Of a stretch of 64,000 bases of DNA, positions 9,730 through 18,988 are shown one piece after another. Each line of letters starts with the position of its first letter. Position 1 is the stretch's first letter. The stretch is from Myxacorys almedinensis A (GTDB taxonomy: Bacteria; Cyanobacteriota; Cyanobacteriia; Leptolyngbyales; Leptolyngbyaceae). Made by a program: the position numbers and the translations under genes. The notes beneath the pieces were generated by a model that made no database searches, was not told where the DNA came from, and saw only the letters and a list, made by a program, of their open reading frames with translations. The stretch is taken from NCBI RefSeq assembly GCF_010091945.1, contig NZ_WVIE01000020.1:1-64000 (forward strand), read 5' to 3'.

Positions 9730-10749
9730 TTATCCGCCAAATACCGCCCCGATCGAGCGCCCGATGTTGCTTGGCTGCATCGCATCGACCGCCGCCGTGG
9801 GTTCGTAGCCGCAATGTACCATACAGTCTGCACATTGCGGGTTGCCGCTCTTACGACCGTATTGGCTCCAATCGGTGTTGTCAATCAGTTCGCGGAAGGT
9901 CTTGTAATGCCCTTCATTTAGCAGATAACAGGGCTTTTGCCATCCCAAAACGCTATAACTAGGGCTTCCCCACGGCGTGCATTCATAATCTTTGTCCCCC
10001 GTTAGAAAATCTAGAAATAGCGGATTGTGGTTAAACACCCACGATCGCTTGCCTGCCTTAAACGGCGCAAGAAGTTCCCGGAACAGCGCTTTCGTTTGTT
10101 CGCGCTGGAGGAAATGGTCTTGATCCGGTGCCCAATCGTAGCTGTAACCCGGAGAAATCATCATTCCGTCGATCTTCAAGTCACGGCTGAGAAAGTCGAA
10201 GAATCGCTGCATCTCCTCAACATTTGCACCTTCAAAAATCGTTGTGTTGGTTGTCACGCGGAATCCTTTTGCCTTCGCGGCTTTGATCGCATTGACCGCC
10301 GTATCGAAAATGCCTTTGCGATCGACACATTTATCGTGCCATTCCCGCATGCCATCGAGGTGAACGCTGAAGGTGAGGTAAGGCGAGGGCTGGAATTTGG
10401 CGAGGCTTTTTTCTAGCAAAATGCCGTTGGTGCAGAGGTAGACAAATTTCTTCCGTGCCACCAAACCGCGTACAATCTCATCAATTTGAGGATGCAGCAA
10501 CGGTTCGCCCCCCGGAATCGACACCACGGGCGCACCGCATTCTTCCACTGCTGCAAAGCATTGTTCGGGCGTCAGATTTTGCTTGAGAATCTCGACAGGG
10601 TGCTGGATTTTGCCACATCCTGTGCACGCGAGATTACAGCGAAACAACGGCTCAAGCATCAGCACGAGCGGAAATTTCTTGCGCCCTGACAGTCGCTGCT
10701 TGACCAAATAAGAACCCACTGAAATTGCTTGCTGTAACTGAATAGCCAT
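9730..10749 (-). CDS. hpnH: Adenosyl-hopene transferase HpnH (radical SAM)
   Basis: A radical-SAM enzyme that joins 5'-deoxyadenosine to diploptene to form adenosylhopane, the first step of the C35 hopanoid side chain. The cluster motif is CNLACTGC (C38, C42, C45; CX3CX2C). [11 protein letters not shown] follows, and a cysteine-bearing tail ends [12 protein letters not shown]. The sequence [20 protein letters not shown] is the standard family N-terminus, so the start is set there; 48 further codons upstream are open but have no family match and overlap the preceding gene. At 339 residues the length is typical. hpnA lies upstream on the same strand and hpnG about 4 kb away on the other, completing a side-chain module. 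Confidence 0.93.
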   Translation of the reverse strand: MAIQLQQAISVGSYLVKQRLSGRKKFPLVLMLEPLFRCNLACTGCGKIQHPVEILKQNLTPEQCFAAVEECGAPVVSIPGGEPLLHPQIDEIVRGLVARKKFVYLCTNGILLEKSLAKFQPSPYLTFSVHLDGMREWHDKCVDRKGIFDTAVNAIKAAKAKGFRVTTNTTIFEGANVEEMQRFFDFLSRDLKIDGMMISPGYSYDWAPDQDHFLQREQTKALFRELLAPFKAGKRSWVFNHNPLFLDFLTGDKDYECTPWGSPSYSVLGWQKPCYLLNEGHYKTFRELIDNTDWSQYGRKSGNPQCADCMVHCGYEPTAAVDAMQPSNIGRSIGAVFGG

Positions 10750-10889
10750 AAATTTTAGAGACTCCTCACGGGGGTAGGGATGAGGGATGAAGTGAATGTA
10801 GAAGCCCAGGGGCGATTGAAGATCATTGCCGTTCACCGTTCCCTCTTCAGTTCTCTTGGCAAAGCGGTGCCGCAGGTGCCCTTCATCCA

Positions 10890-11879
10890 TCATCCCGTTT
10901 TTGCGTAACCTTTCGATACAAACCAGTTTACGGCATCTTTCAAAGCAGTGGGGATAGGGGTTTGGGGTAACCCAAGGTCGCGGATCGCTTTTGTTGCATC
11001 GTAATACATCGGGTGCTGCGCCATCCTCACTCCGTCGATAGGGATAGAGGGGGCTTTGCCGAACCGAGTTAGCACTTTTTCATCGATCCAGGCGACGCTG
11101 AGGGGAATCCAGGCAGGTAGCGATCGCACGGGTGCGGGTAGCCCAGTCAGTTGACTGAGAGAATCGAGGAATTGTTTCAGTGACAGGTTTTGATTGCCTA
11201 AAATGTAACGTTCTCCAGAGATCCCTTTTTCCCACGCCAGAAGATGCCCCCACGCCACATCCTCAACGTGAATAAAATTGAGTCCGGTTTCCACATAAGC
11301 AGGCATCCGACGTTGGAGAAATCGCAGAATCATCTCTCCGGTTGGGGTAGGTTTAATATCCCACGCCCCGATCGGCGTACTTGGATTGACGATCACAATG
11401 TCTTGTCCAGCGTTGGCAGTCTTGATCGCTTCTTGTTCTGCCCAGTATTTCGATTGTTTGTACGCGCCGACTAATTTTTCGACAGGGGACTGATAAAGCT
11501 CACTGGCAGGCTGACCAGACGGATCAACCCCGATCGCCGCGACAGAACTGGTGTAAACCGTCCGCCCTATTCCGGCTTGTTTGGCGGCAGCTAAGATATT
11601 GCGAGTGCCGATCACGTTGCTGCGGTAGAGGACGCTCTGATCGCGTTGCCACAGGGAGTAGTGAGCGGCGACGTGAAACAGAGCATCGCATCCAACGAGC
11701 GATCGCACCAAATTTGGATCAGTCAAATTCCCGTTGACAAGCTCAAGATCCAATCCTTGTAAGTTATCTAACGCGCTACTCGGTCGCACGAGTGCTCGGA
11801 CGCTATGACCCTGTTGCAGCAGCAACCGGACTAAGTTTGCGCCCACAAATCCGGTGCCGCCTGTGACAAATGCTTTCAT
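10890..11879 (-). CDS. hpnA: Hopanoid-associated sugar epimerase/reductase HpnA
   Basis: A 329-residue extended short-chain dehydrogenase. The NAD(P) motif is TGGTGFVG (residues 6-13) and the catalytic pair Y140/K144 lies in AYKQSK. The pattern ([31 protein letters not shown]) is that of HpnA, which is found with hopanoid genes and is assumed to act on a sugar nucleotide or hopanoid side chain. Its exact reaction is unsettled. It lies about 140 bp upstream of hpnH and 10 bp downstream of an RND pump gene on the same strand, so pump, hpnA and hpnH may be co-transcribed. Confidence 0.9.
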   Translation of the reverse strand: MKAFVTGGTGFVGANLVRLLLQQGHSVRALVRPSSALDNLQGLDLELVNGNLTDPNLVRSLVGCDALFHVAAHYSLWQRDQSVLYRSNVIGTRNILAAAKQAGIGRTVYTSSVAAIGVDPSGQPASELYQSPVEKLVGAYKQSKYWAEQEAIKTANAGQDIVIVNPSTPIGAWDIKPTPTGEMILRFLQRRMPAYVETGLNFIHVEDVAWGHLLAWEKGISGERYILGNQNLSLKQFLDSLSQLTGLPAPVRSLPAWIPLSVAWIDEKVLTRFGKAPSIPIDGVRMAQHPMYYDATKAIRDLGLPQTPIPTALKDAVNWFVSKGYAKTG

Positions 11880-11889
11880 AAGAGTTAAA

Positions 11890-14565
11890 TCACGGGTTCG
11901 TCGTCCGGTTCAATTTTTTGGGTTTGAGATCATCAAGTAGGGTGTAAACGACGGGAATCACAAACAGAGTGAGCAATGTAGAGGTGATGAGTCCCCCAGA
12001 GATTGCTACTGCCATCGGCGATCGCAGTTCTGCCCCTGCGCCAAACTTTAGCGCCAGTGGAGCCATGCCCAAAATCGTAGAGGCTGTCGTCATCAGAATC
12101 GGACGCAGACGAATCGGACCGGCTTTGAGAATAGCCGCGCTGCGATCGAGTCCGTCTCGTCGCAATTGGCTAATGTAGTCCACAATCAAAATTGCATTCT
12201 TGTTCGCCAACCCTAGAAGAAATACAAATCCGATCAGCGAAACCATACCAAAATCGCTTCGAGTAAACAAAAGCGCTAACATTGCTCCAATCAGCGCCAA
12301 TGGCAACGACAACGCAATCACTAATGGATCGAGAATGTTCTGAAACAGCGCTACCAACGCCACAATAATGCACAGCGTCGAGAGGGCTAACGTTGTCCCA
12401 AAACTGCTAAAGATCTGGCTACTGGTTGCCGAATCGCCTCCCAAGTTTAGCGTTACACCTGGTGGCAAAATGCCTTTTGATGCCTCTACCAGTTGTTCCG
12501 TGGCATCTCCTAACGGAAGATCTTCGCCAAGGTTAGCGCTGATCTCGACGGCTCGTTCTCCATCCCGGCGATCGATCTGCTGAATCGTGTTGTTGGTAAT
12601 GGTGCTGCCGCTCAGGGTGACATCAACAAATCCTGGCAACGTTTGAACTTTGTTCTTTAAGGCTGTGGCGGCGGTGGTCAGGGTAGTGAGATCATTGCCA
12701 CGAATGGACGCTTGTAGGGGTTTCTGGCTCCCTACTTCCACAAACGGAATATCTTCAACGCTGGTTGAGCCTCCGGCAATTTGAGGCAGGGCTGCCCGCA
12801 GTTGATCTTGAACTTGAGCGGTTGGGATGGGGCGATCGTCGCTTAATTTCACGTACAGCAAGCCTTTATTCGGCTCACCTTCACGCGATCCAACGGTTGT
12901 AAAAATGGTCTCAACCCCGGGTGCTTTTCTAACCGCATCTTCTAGCTGTTTTGCCACTGCCAGCGAATCTTGGAGCGGATTAATCTGAGCCAGCAAGCTG
13001 GGATCGGCAGCTAGAGCCTCACGGGAGGGAATTTGGGGCAGGGGGGCAGTATAGCGAACATTAAATTCTCCCCGATCGAGCTTTGGGATAAACCCTTGGG
13101 GAATGAACGGTACGATCGCAAGTCCACCCACGAGGCTAAGAATCGCGATGCCCACGACGATCCAGCGATGGCGCAGCGACCAGCGTAACAACGTGCGATA
13201 TGCCTCATCAAAATAGGACCAAACCCGCCCAACACGCGGGGCAGACTGTTCGGGTTGCCGCTTGAGCAAGTAGAGCGATAGCACTGGAACCAGGGTTCTT
13301 GCCACCAAAAGGGAAGTCACCATGGATGCTGTTACGGTAATCCCAAACGGCTTGAAAAATTGCCCGACAACGCCGCCCATCAAGCCGATCGGCAAAAACA
13401 CGGCAACGTTTGTAAACGTGGTAGCGGTAACGGCTAAGCCAATTTCATCGGTGGCATGAAGCGCCGCTTGTTTGGGCGTTTCGCCGTTTTCAATGTGGCG
13501 ACTAATATTTTCAACTTCAACGATCGCATCATCAACGACGTTGCCCACCACCAATGCCAACGCCAATAGGGTGATGGTCTCTAAGTTAAATTCAAAGAAC
13601 GCCATTGCAATGAACGTTCCGAGCAATGAAATGGGAATTGAAATTGCCGAAATAAAGGTCGCTTTCCAATTTCGCAAGAATGGAAAGATGACAATAATCG
13701 CAAGCGCGATCGCTTCAACCAACGCCTCGATCGTTGAGGTTGTGGCATTGCGAATATAGTCTGCCTGAGTTGCCGCCAAGGAAAGCTGCACATCGGGCAG
13801 GGTGCTTTGCAGTCGAGCTACTTCTTGGTTGACCGCCTCGACAACCTCCAAAGTGTTGGCACTGCCGCGTTTGACCACCTGAAACGAGAGGGCGTCGTTG
13901 CCGTTAAACCTCACCAATGTGCCCACAGCAGGAGCAGCAGTGGGAATTGAGGACGGATCAGCCGGGGCGGCAGGTTCGCCCAAAAGATTGACATTGAGAA
14001 CGCCAGGAAGGGCTGCGATCTCAGGCACAATCTGTTCGTTTGCCAGTTTGGATAGGTCACTCAAGGAGCGAGATGAACTGTCGATTGGCTTTGCCAAGCT
14101 CCAAAGGATCGCATAGCTGACAGCGGCGGACTCGTTGAGGTTGAGCGGAATCACTCTAAAGGTAGAGCCTTGCGGTAACGATACCGACTGCATCGCCGTT
14201 TCTACAGCGCGGCTAGATGCTTCTAGCGCTGTGCCCACTCGAAACGAAAGGCTCACCGCCGACTGACCCGGATAGGACGACGAGCGAACATTGTCTACGT
14301 TGGGGAGCGATCGCAGTGCCTGTTCGATCGGTTGGGTTAGGGTTTGTTCTGTCGCTGTCGCTGTCTGAGTTTGGGCTTGGGCATTGACGACTACCACCGG
14401 AAAGGCAATGTCTGGAAACAGCGCATACTTGAGAGAGCTAAATGCCATAATTCCAGCAACCGTGACGGCTAGCCAAAAGCCGATCGTCAGCTTTGGAAAT
14501 GCGATCGCAAGACGAGAAATATTGAAAAATTCCCGAAATTTTGGCTTTTGAGGGGGCTGCTGCAT
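11890..14565 (-). CDS. RND-family efflux transporter (AcrB/HAE1 type)
   Basis: An inner-membrane proton-driven exporter with an AcrB-like plan: helix 1 (LTIGFWLAVTVAGIMAF), a periplasmic porter region, helices 2-6, a second porter region and helices 8-12. The proton-relay pair is in LVVGNVVDDAIVEVEN. A second signature is GLANKNAILIVDYISQLR. At about 891 residues it is shorter than Escherichia coli AcrB (1049), mainly through reduced porter and docking loops. The start is MQQPPQKPKF; eight upstream codons are also open. No adaptor or TolC gene is adjacent. Its position 10 bp upstream of hpnA suggests hopanoid or lipid export, but that is inference and drug efflux is equally possible. Confidence 0.87.
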   Translation of the reverse strand: MQQPPQKPKFREFFNISRLAIAFPKLTIGFWLAVTVAGIMAFSSLKYALFPDIAFPVVVVNAQAQTQTATATEQTLTQPIEQALRSLPNVDNVRSSSYPGQSAVSLSFRVGTALEASSRAVETAMQSVSLPQGSTFRVIPLNLNESAAVSYAILWSLAKPIDSSSRSLSDLSKLANEQIVPEIAALPGVLNVNLLGEPAAPADPSSIPTAAPAVGTLVRFNGNDALSFQVVKRGSANTLEVVEAVNQEVARLQSTLPDVQLSLAATQADYIRNATTSTIEALVEAIALAIIVIFPFLRNWKATFISAISIPISLLGTFIAMAFFEFNLETITLLALALVVGNVVDDAIVEVENISRHIENGETPKQAALHATDEIGLAVTATTFTNVAVFLPIGLMGGVVGQFFKPFGITVTASMVTSLLVARTLVPVLSLYLLKRQPEQSAPRVGRVWSYFDEAYRTLLRWSLRHRWIVVGIAILSLVGGLAIVPFIPQGFIPKLDRGEFNVRYTAPLPQIPSREALAADPSLLAQINPLQDSLAVAKQLEDAVRKAPGVETIFTTVGSREGEPNKGLLYVKLSDDRPIPTAQVQDQLRAALPQIAGGSTSVEDIPFVEVGSQKPLQASIRGNDLTTLTTAATALKNKVQTLPGFVDVTLSGSTITNNTIQQIDRRDGERAVEISANLGEDLPLGDATEQLVEASKGILPPGVTLNLGGDSATSSQIFSSFGTTLALSTLCIIVALVALFQNILDPLVIALSLPLALIGAMLALLFTRSDFGMVSLIGFVFLLGLANKNAILIVDYISQLRRDGLDRSAAILKAGPIRLRPILMTTASTILGMAPLALKFGAGAELRSPMAVAISGGLITSTLLTLFVIPVVYTLLDDLKPKKLNRTTNP

Positions 14566-14752
14566 GGCTCTATTCACTCTCGAACACAAACAATATTGGT
14601 TATCCTAACGCTCTATTCTTAACCTTGTATATCAGGAACATCTGATCTTTCTAGCTCGATTCTCTGAGACGAGAGAAAATAGACGCTGAGGATTTGCTGA
14701 ATGATCGAATGCTTGAAATGACCTGCCTTTCAAACGTTTAACAACTTCGCTG

Positions 14753-15442
14753 ATGAGTATATTAATTCTCGTTCCCCAAGGTGCTGAGTATCAAGCGGTC
14801 TGTCAAGGGGTAAAGCGCTCCCTTCGCTCCCCGCAAGTGATGGCAATTCCAATCGGAATTGATCCTGTGCAGCGTTTCCTTGAGTCTAGGGATTTTCAGA
14901 CTGTTTCTCATGCAGTGGTGATGGGATTGTGTGGAAGTCTGTCGCCTCTGCATCAGGTGGGAGATGTTGTGTTGTACGGGGAATGTGTGAATGGGTCAGG
15001 ACAAGTGAAGATGTGCGATCGCACCCTCACCCACCACCTCCAAGCTTGCCTCAAGGTCTCTCCTGTCCGTGCCTTGAGCAGCGATCGCATGATTTGGTCT
15101 TCTGCCGAAAAGCAAGCATTAGGCAAGCTCCACAGCGCCGAGGTGGTGGATATGGAAGGCATGGCAGTGATGGCGTGGGGTGACGCGATTGGCTCTGCCA
15201 AACTCCCCAGAATCGCGATGGTGCGGGTAGTTAGTGATGATGTGCAGCACGACTTGCCCGACATCTCAGCTGCGATCGATGCGTCGGGAACGCTGCGATC
15301 GCTGCCCCTCGCCATCGGCATGATCCGGCAGCCGATCGCAGCGGTGCGATTGATTCGGGGGTCATTATTGGGGCTGCGATCGCTGCGATCGGTAACCCAA
15401 CAAATCGTGGAATGTTTGGATGATGGATTGGCGATCGGATGA
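14753..15442 (+). CDS. hpnG: Hopanoid-associated nucleoside phosphorylase HpnG
   Basis: A 229-residue protein of the PNP/MTA-SAH nucleosidase fold. The features are VMGLCGSLSP near residue 60, VVDMEGMAVMAWG (the purine-nucleoside phosphorylase ME motif) and MVRVVSDDVQHDLPD with the catalytic aspartate. HpnG removes adenine from adenosylhopane, the product of HpnH, to give a ribosyl(-phosphate) hopane that leads to bacteriohopanetetrol. The pairing with hpnH and hpnA in the same 6 kb supports this over a generic MTA/SAH nucleosidase, which is usually longer in its base-binding region. It is divergent from the RND-hpnA-hpnH group. Confidence 0.87.
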   Translation: MSILILVPQGAEYQAVCQGVKRSLRSPQVMAIPIGIDPVQRFLESRDFQTVSHAVVMGLCGSLSPLHQVGDVVLYGECVNGSGQVKMCDRTLTHHLQACLKVSPVRALSSDRMIWSSAEKQALGKLHSAEVVDMEGMAVMAWGDAIGSAKLPRIAMVRVVSDDVQHDLPDISAAIDASGTLRSLPLAIGMIRQPIAAVRLIRGSLLGLRSLRSVTQQIVECLDDGLAIG

Positions 15443-15477
15443 ACCTGGGATGGATCGGCGATCGCATCAACCCCCCA

Positions 15478-15867
15478 TCACCCAATCACGGCAATACAAT
15501 CGATTTCAACCAACACATCCTTCGGCAATCGGGACACCTCCACACAGGCACGGGCAGGCGCGGTTGCGTCATCAAAATAGTGGGCGTACACCCGATTCAC
15601 CGTCGCAAAATCATTCATGTCTTTTAGAAAAACGGTCGTTTTCACCACGTCTTCAAACGTTGCGCCCGCCGCCGCTAAAATCCCCTTCAAACTTTGCATC
15701 ACCCGCTCTGCTTGCACGGCAACATCCCCTTCTCCAACCAGCGCACCCGTTTGCGGATCGAGGGCGATTTGTCCGGCGACAAACACCATCTGACCCTGAG
15801 CTACGATCGCTTGGTTATAAGGACCAACCGGAGCCGGAGCCGCAGCACTGCGAATAATGTTCTTCAT
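15478..15867 (-). CDS. ridA: RidA/YjgF-family enamine/imine deaminase
   Basis: A 129-residue RidA-type protein that hydrolyses reactive enamines and imines (for example 2-aminoacrylate) made by PLP enzymes. The family landmarks are PVGPYNQAIV near the N-terminus, VFVAGQIALDPQTG, and the C-terminal PARACVEVSRLPKDVLVEID carrying the key arginine. The length is normal. It overlaps the upstream NUDIX gene by 4 bp on the same strand, so both are translated from one message. It ends convergently with hpnG, 35 bp away. Confidence 0.93.
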   Translation of the reverse strand: MKNIIRSAAAPAPVGPYNQAIVAQGQMVFVAGQIALDPQTGALVGEGDVAVQAERVMQSLKGILAAAGATFEDVVKTTVFLKDMNDFATVNRVYAHYFDDATAPARACVEVSRLPKDVLVEIDCIAVIG

Positions 15868-16292
15868 AGTCGGGGGCGAATTCCATAATTTCTGTACTGT
15901 AAATAATCGTGCAAAATGCGATCGTGGTCAAAGCATAAGTTTTTTGGAATTTCCCAAATATTGATGATTTTGGCGTCTTTGGCATCGTCCCCCGCCTGCG
16001 GTTCCCCGGTCGCCGTTGCGATATAAACCATGCTGATCGTATGCTGTCGCTGGTCTCGCGCCGGGTCAGAATAGACCTGCAACAGATCGATCAGTTCAAT
16101 TTCTAAGCCAATTTCTTCCATCGCTTCCCGCCGCGCTGTCTCTTCTGCGGGTTCGCCATAGTCCATAAATCCGCCTGGAATTGCCCATCCATAAGGCAAA
16201 TTGTGTCTCTCAATCAACACGATCGGACGCTGCGGACGATCGATCATTTCAACGATAATATCAACGGCAGGAAAAGGATTTCTGTGTTCCAC
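15864..16292 (-). CDS. NUDIX hydrolase
   Basis: A 142-residue NUDIX protein. The NUDIX box reads GGFMDYGEPAEETARREA followed by MEEIGLEIEL, with all the metal-binding acidic residues. The N-terminal PFPAVDIIVEMI and RPIVLIERHNLPYGWAIPGG match small ADP-ribose or NDP-X pyrophosphohydrolases, but substrate cannot be fixed. It is translationally coupled by a 4-bp overlap to ridA, suggesting a shared metabolite-repair task. Confidence 0.92.
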   Translation of the reverse strand: MEHRNPFPAVDIIVEMIDRPQRPIVLIERHNLPYGWAIPGGFMDYGEPAEETARREAMEEIGLEIELIDLLQVYSDPARDQRQHTISMVYIATATGEPQAGDDAKDAKIINIWEIPKNLCFDHDRILHDYLQYRNYGIRPRL

Positions 16293-16477
16293 AAGGTTTG
16301 CTCAGTGCGACGCTTATAGAATAAATCACAGGGATAACTGTGCCGTGAAAAAAGCGTCTATCATGCAGGTCGGTGCCGCGCGATGACCCTTCGGAAACTG
16401 CGAAGCAACCGCGCCTCGAAAAATCGGCAAAATCCTCGTTCTCGTCGATGGTAGTGCTGTTTTTTGCAAATGCTATT

Positions 16478-17404
16478 ATGTCTCAATCTATTCCGGTTGT
16501 CAGCTTAAAAGAGTTTCGTTCTGGCGCTGAGCGCGATCAGCAAGCGTTTATTTCCACCATCGGAAAAGCCCTAGAAGATATTGGGTTTTTTGCACTTGTC
16601 GATCATGGGATAGATGCCGATCTGATTCAAACAGCGTATCAGGCGGCTCAAACCTTTTTTGAACTGCCAGAAGCCGTCAAACTGCGCTACGAAGATCCTC
16701 AGTTTAATGGACAACGCGGATTCACTCGATTTGGGCGAGAACATGCCAAAGATCATCATGCTCCAGACTTAAAAGAATTTTGGCATGTGGGCAGAGAAAC
16801 AACGCTTGCCAACCTGCAACCCCACGAAGTCCCTCAGTTTCATCCCCTGATGAGCAGGCTCTATCAGCAGCTTGATGCTTGCGCTGCCACCTTGCTAGAA
16901 GCCTGTGCGTTGTATCTAGGGGAGCCGCGATCGCGGCTCTCAGCCATGACAAAAGGCAGCGATACGATTTTGCGAATCATTCACTATCCGCCCGTTCCTC
17001 AAGATGCTGATGGGTCAAGCCTCAGAGCGGCTCCCCATGAGGATATCAACCTGATCACGCTTTTGTGCGAAGCCACCGCAAGTGGCTTAGAGCTTTTGCA
17101 GCGCGATGGCACCTGGTTAGCAATTCCAGCGTTAGAAGGTCAGATCATTGTCGATAGTGGCGATATGTTGCAGCGCCTCACCAACGGCTTGCTCAAAAGC
17201 ACCACTCATCGCGTCATCAATCCTGACGATCGCAGCGATCGTCGCTTTTCAATGCCGTTTTTCGTTCATCCTCGACCTGAAACTGATCTGACTCCGTTAC
17301 AACGCTGCGTTGAACAAACAGGCGGCATTCAAACCTTTCCCGCCATTACCGCAGAGACCTATCTTCGGCTCCGCCTTCAAGAAATTGGCTTAGCAAGGTT
17401 GTAA
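16478..17404 (+). CDS. 2-oxoglutarate/Fe(II) oxygenase, isopenicillin N synthase-like
   Basis: A 308-residue oxygenase with the N-terminal DIOX_N domain (IPVVSLKEFRSG, IGFFALVDHGI) and a C-terminal double-stranded beta-helix. The iron ligands are H187 and D189 (APHEDINLITLL) and H244 (STTHRVINP). The R256-x-S258 pair (RRFSMPFF) would bind 2-oxoglutarate. The substrate is unknown. Cyanobacteria often carry such genes of plant-like IPNS family. The start is MSQSIPVVSL, the common family N-terminus; the frame is open 35 codons further upstream but that stretch has low complexity and lies in the region facing the NUDIX gene. Confidence 0.88.
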   Translation: MSQSIPVVSLKEFRSGAERDQQAFISTIGKALEDIGFFALVDHGIDADLIQTAYQAAQTFFELPEAVKLRYEDPQFNGQRGFTRFGREHAKDHHAPDLKEFWHVGRETTLANLQPHEVPQFHPLMSRLYQQLDACAATLLEACALYLGEPRSRLSAMTKGSDTILRIIHYPPVPQDADGSSLRAAPHEDINLITLLCEATASGLELLQRDGTWLAIPALEGQIIVDSGDMLQRLTNGLLKSTTHRVINPDDRSDRRFSMPFFVHPRPETDLTPLQRCVEQTGGIQTFPAITAETYLRLRLQEIGLARL

Positions 17405-17496
17405 TCGGGTTTGTAATTTTCATACTGCCTTAACTGAATTGATAACTGAGCGATCCCCACGTTATCAGTTCATCCCCTATGCGCTCCGTGTTTTCC

Positions 17497-17592
17497 TCAC
17501 CCTCCTGCTGCAAATGTCACCATCACAGCGACTGAGAGTAAAATACCGGGAATAAGCATCAAGATAAGCATGAGAAGATCGTGGGTATTCAT
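17497..17592 (-). CDS. Possible 31-residue one-helix membrane protein
   Basis: A short minus-strand frame in an otherwise empty 490-bp gap. It starts MNTHDLLMLILMLIPG and ends in a Gly-Gly tail. Between them is one uninterrupted hydrophobic helix of about 22 residues, with an acid and polar N-terminus. Cyanobacteria make many such mini-proteins (photosystem, cytochrome b6f and NDH-1 subunits of 29-40 residues), but it matches none that I can name. No clear Shine-Dalgarno sequence precedes the ATG. Confidence 0.45.
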   Translation of the reverse strand: MNTHDLLMLILMLIPGILLSVAVMVTFAAGG

Positions 17593-17891
17593 AGAATTAA
17601 GGATCTGATGGGGTGTAGTTTCTAAGGGTTTATCTTATCGCGCTCCACGAAACTTAGCGGAGCAAGGATGCCAAGAAACCCCCTAACCATTAGGGCTACT
17701 CCATCCTAGTGAAAGAAACGGCAGTTTTTTCCCACCTGGAGATTGAGAAATTCTAAAGTCTTCTGGTGTTTTAAGTTGATGGGCAATATGAAACTGAAGC
17801 TTCTTATTCCCGGAAGCGGGCTAGGGTGCAGATAAATTCTGCTCATCTTACGTTGAATTAGGTCTACCTACTTACCTTCTACCCTCCAACG
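17593..17891. other. Intergenic region with an imperfect hairpin
   Basis: A gap of about 300 bp between a possible mini-protein and the next plus-strand gene. It contains CGCTCCACG...CTTAGCGGAGC near 17641-17664, which can fold into a hairpin. No gene is visible. It probably holds the promoters of the two divergent genes. Confidence 0.4.
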
Positions 17892-18245
17892 ATGAACAAC
17901 TTCTCCTTCGACGAATTGCAGCGCAAAGATTTGCTGATCGCCCTTGGTCTCTGGCTTGTGGTTGAACTGGTGAGTTTTGTTTTCTTTCCTGCCGTCAGGC
18001 TGATTCATCCGGGCGCTAAACTGAGAGCATGGTTCATCATCAGCGTGCCGCTAGGATTGGGGGGATCGGTTCTCATCGGCGCGAGTTCGCGCTTTATGGC
18101 TGCCTTCAATGAAACGGCAAGCAACCAATATAAGGGACTCTATAGCTTTTTGGGTCAGTTTGGGGGATGGATCGGGCTGGCTGGCGTTTTGTTTCCGTTG
18201 GGGATGGTGTGCGTCGAGTTTTTCTCTAGTCTAGGCAAAGCGTAG
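17892..18245 (+). CDS. Hypothetical membrane protein, three helices
   Basis: A 117-residue protein with three hydrophobic segments: IALGLWLVVELVSFVFFP, WFIISVPLGLGGSVLIGASS and GWIGLAGVLFPLGMVCVEFF. It is not recognised as a named family. It lies 23 bp upstream of the DUF1802 gene on the same strand and is probably co-transcribed with it. The start ATG follows a pyrimidine-rich stretch with no obvious ribosome site. Confidence 0.7.
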   Translation: MNNFSFDELQRKDLLIALGLWLVVELVSFVFFPAVRLIHPGAKLRAWFIISVPLGLGGSVLIGASSRFMAAFNETASNQYKGLYSFLGQFGGWIGLAGVLFPLGMVCVEFFSSLGKA

Positions 18246-18268
18246 GGGTGTAAAGCATAGAGGGTGGG

Positions 18269-18862
18269 ATGGAGCATCTAAATCGTGCGCTGAAGGAATG
18301 GGCGATCGCAGTCGATGCATTAGAACAAGGCGACATGATCCTGCTGCTGCGAAAAGGCGGCATCCGAGAGCAAGGCGGCACCTTTTCGGTGGATCACCAG
18401 CGCGTTTTGCTCTATCCCACTTACGAACATCAGAACCCGCACTTGCTCAAGCCTCCCTACGATACAAAAGTTCATCCTGTAGAGTCGGGGTGGCATCCGG
18501 GCGAAATTTACATTGGGTCTTTTGCTGATATTACGGATATTTTTCAGGTAACAGAAACAACTGTTGTACAAGCGCTATCTCCGTATCATATTTGGAACGC
18601 ACAGTTTGTTGAAGAGCGGCTGAACTGGAAACCCAAGACTCCTCTGTATGTGCTGGCGCTGCGCGTGTTTAAGCTGGCTGAGTCTTGCTCAATTCCTTAT
18701 CAAAAGCGCTATGGCGGGTGCCGATCGTGGCTTGACCTGAACGATGAGATCGGTTCGGTTGAGGGTTGCCGCCGCGCGATCGCAACGGCAATCCCGGTCT
18801 TAGCAACGTCGGCTTACCAAGAACGCCTGCGCCAGATCAAAACCGTACTCGCCAAAGATTAG
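18269..18862 (+). CDS. DUF1802 family protein
   Basis: A 197-residue soluble protein. The N-terminus (LNRALKEWAIAVDALEQG, MILLLRKGGIRE) and VLLYPTYEHQ, WNAQFVEERLNWKP, KRYGGCRSWLDL are typical of DUF1802, a conserved family common in cyanobacteria with no settled function. It has been linked by context to restriction-type or nucleic-acid enzymes, but nothing here supports a specific activity. The length is normal. It probably forms an operon with the small membrane protein directly upstream. Confidence 0.85.
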   Translation: MEHLNRALKEWAIAVDALEQGDMILLLRKGGIREQGGTFSVDHQRVLLYPTYEHQNPHLLKPPYDTKVHPVESGWHPGEIYIGSFADITDIFQVTETTVVQALSPYHIWNAQFVEERLNWKPKTPLYVLALRVFKLAESCSIPYQKRYGGCRSWLDLNDEIGSVEGCRRAIATAIPVLATSAYQERLRQIKTVLAKD

Positions 18863-18988
18863 GTAGCGAATGTAACGGTTTAGTGCGTTAAAATACCACC
18901 TCGCTGTTCCTTTTTTCCTAATTTTTTTGCTACAAATTTCAAACTTCCGTCTATCCTGGAAAACCAAGGCGGTAGGAAGCTTGGAGTC

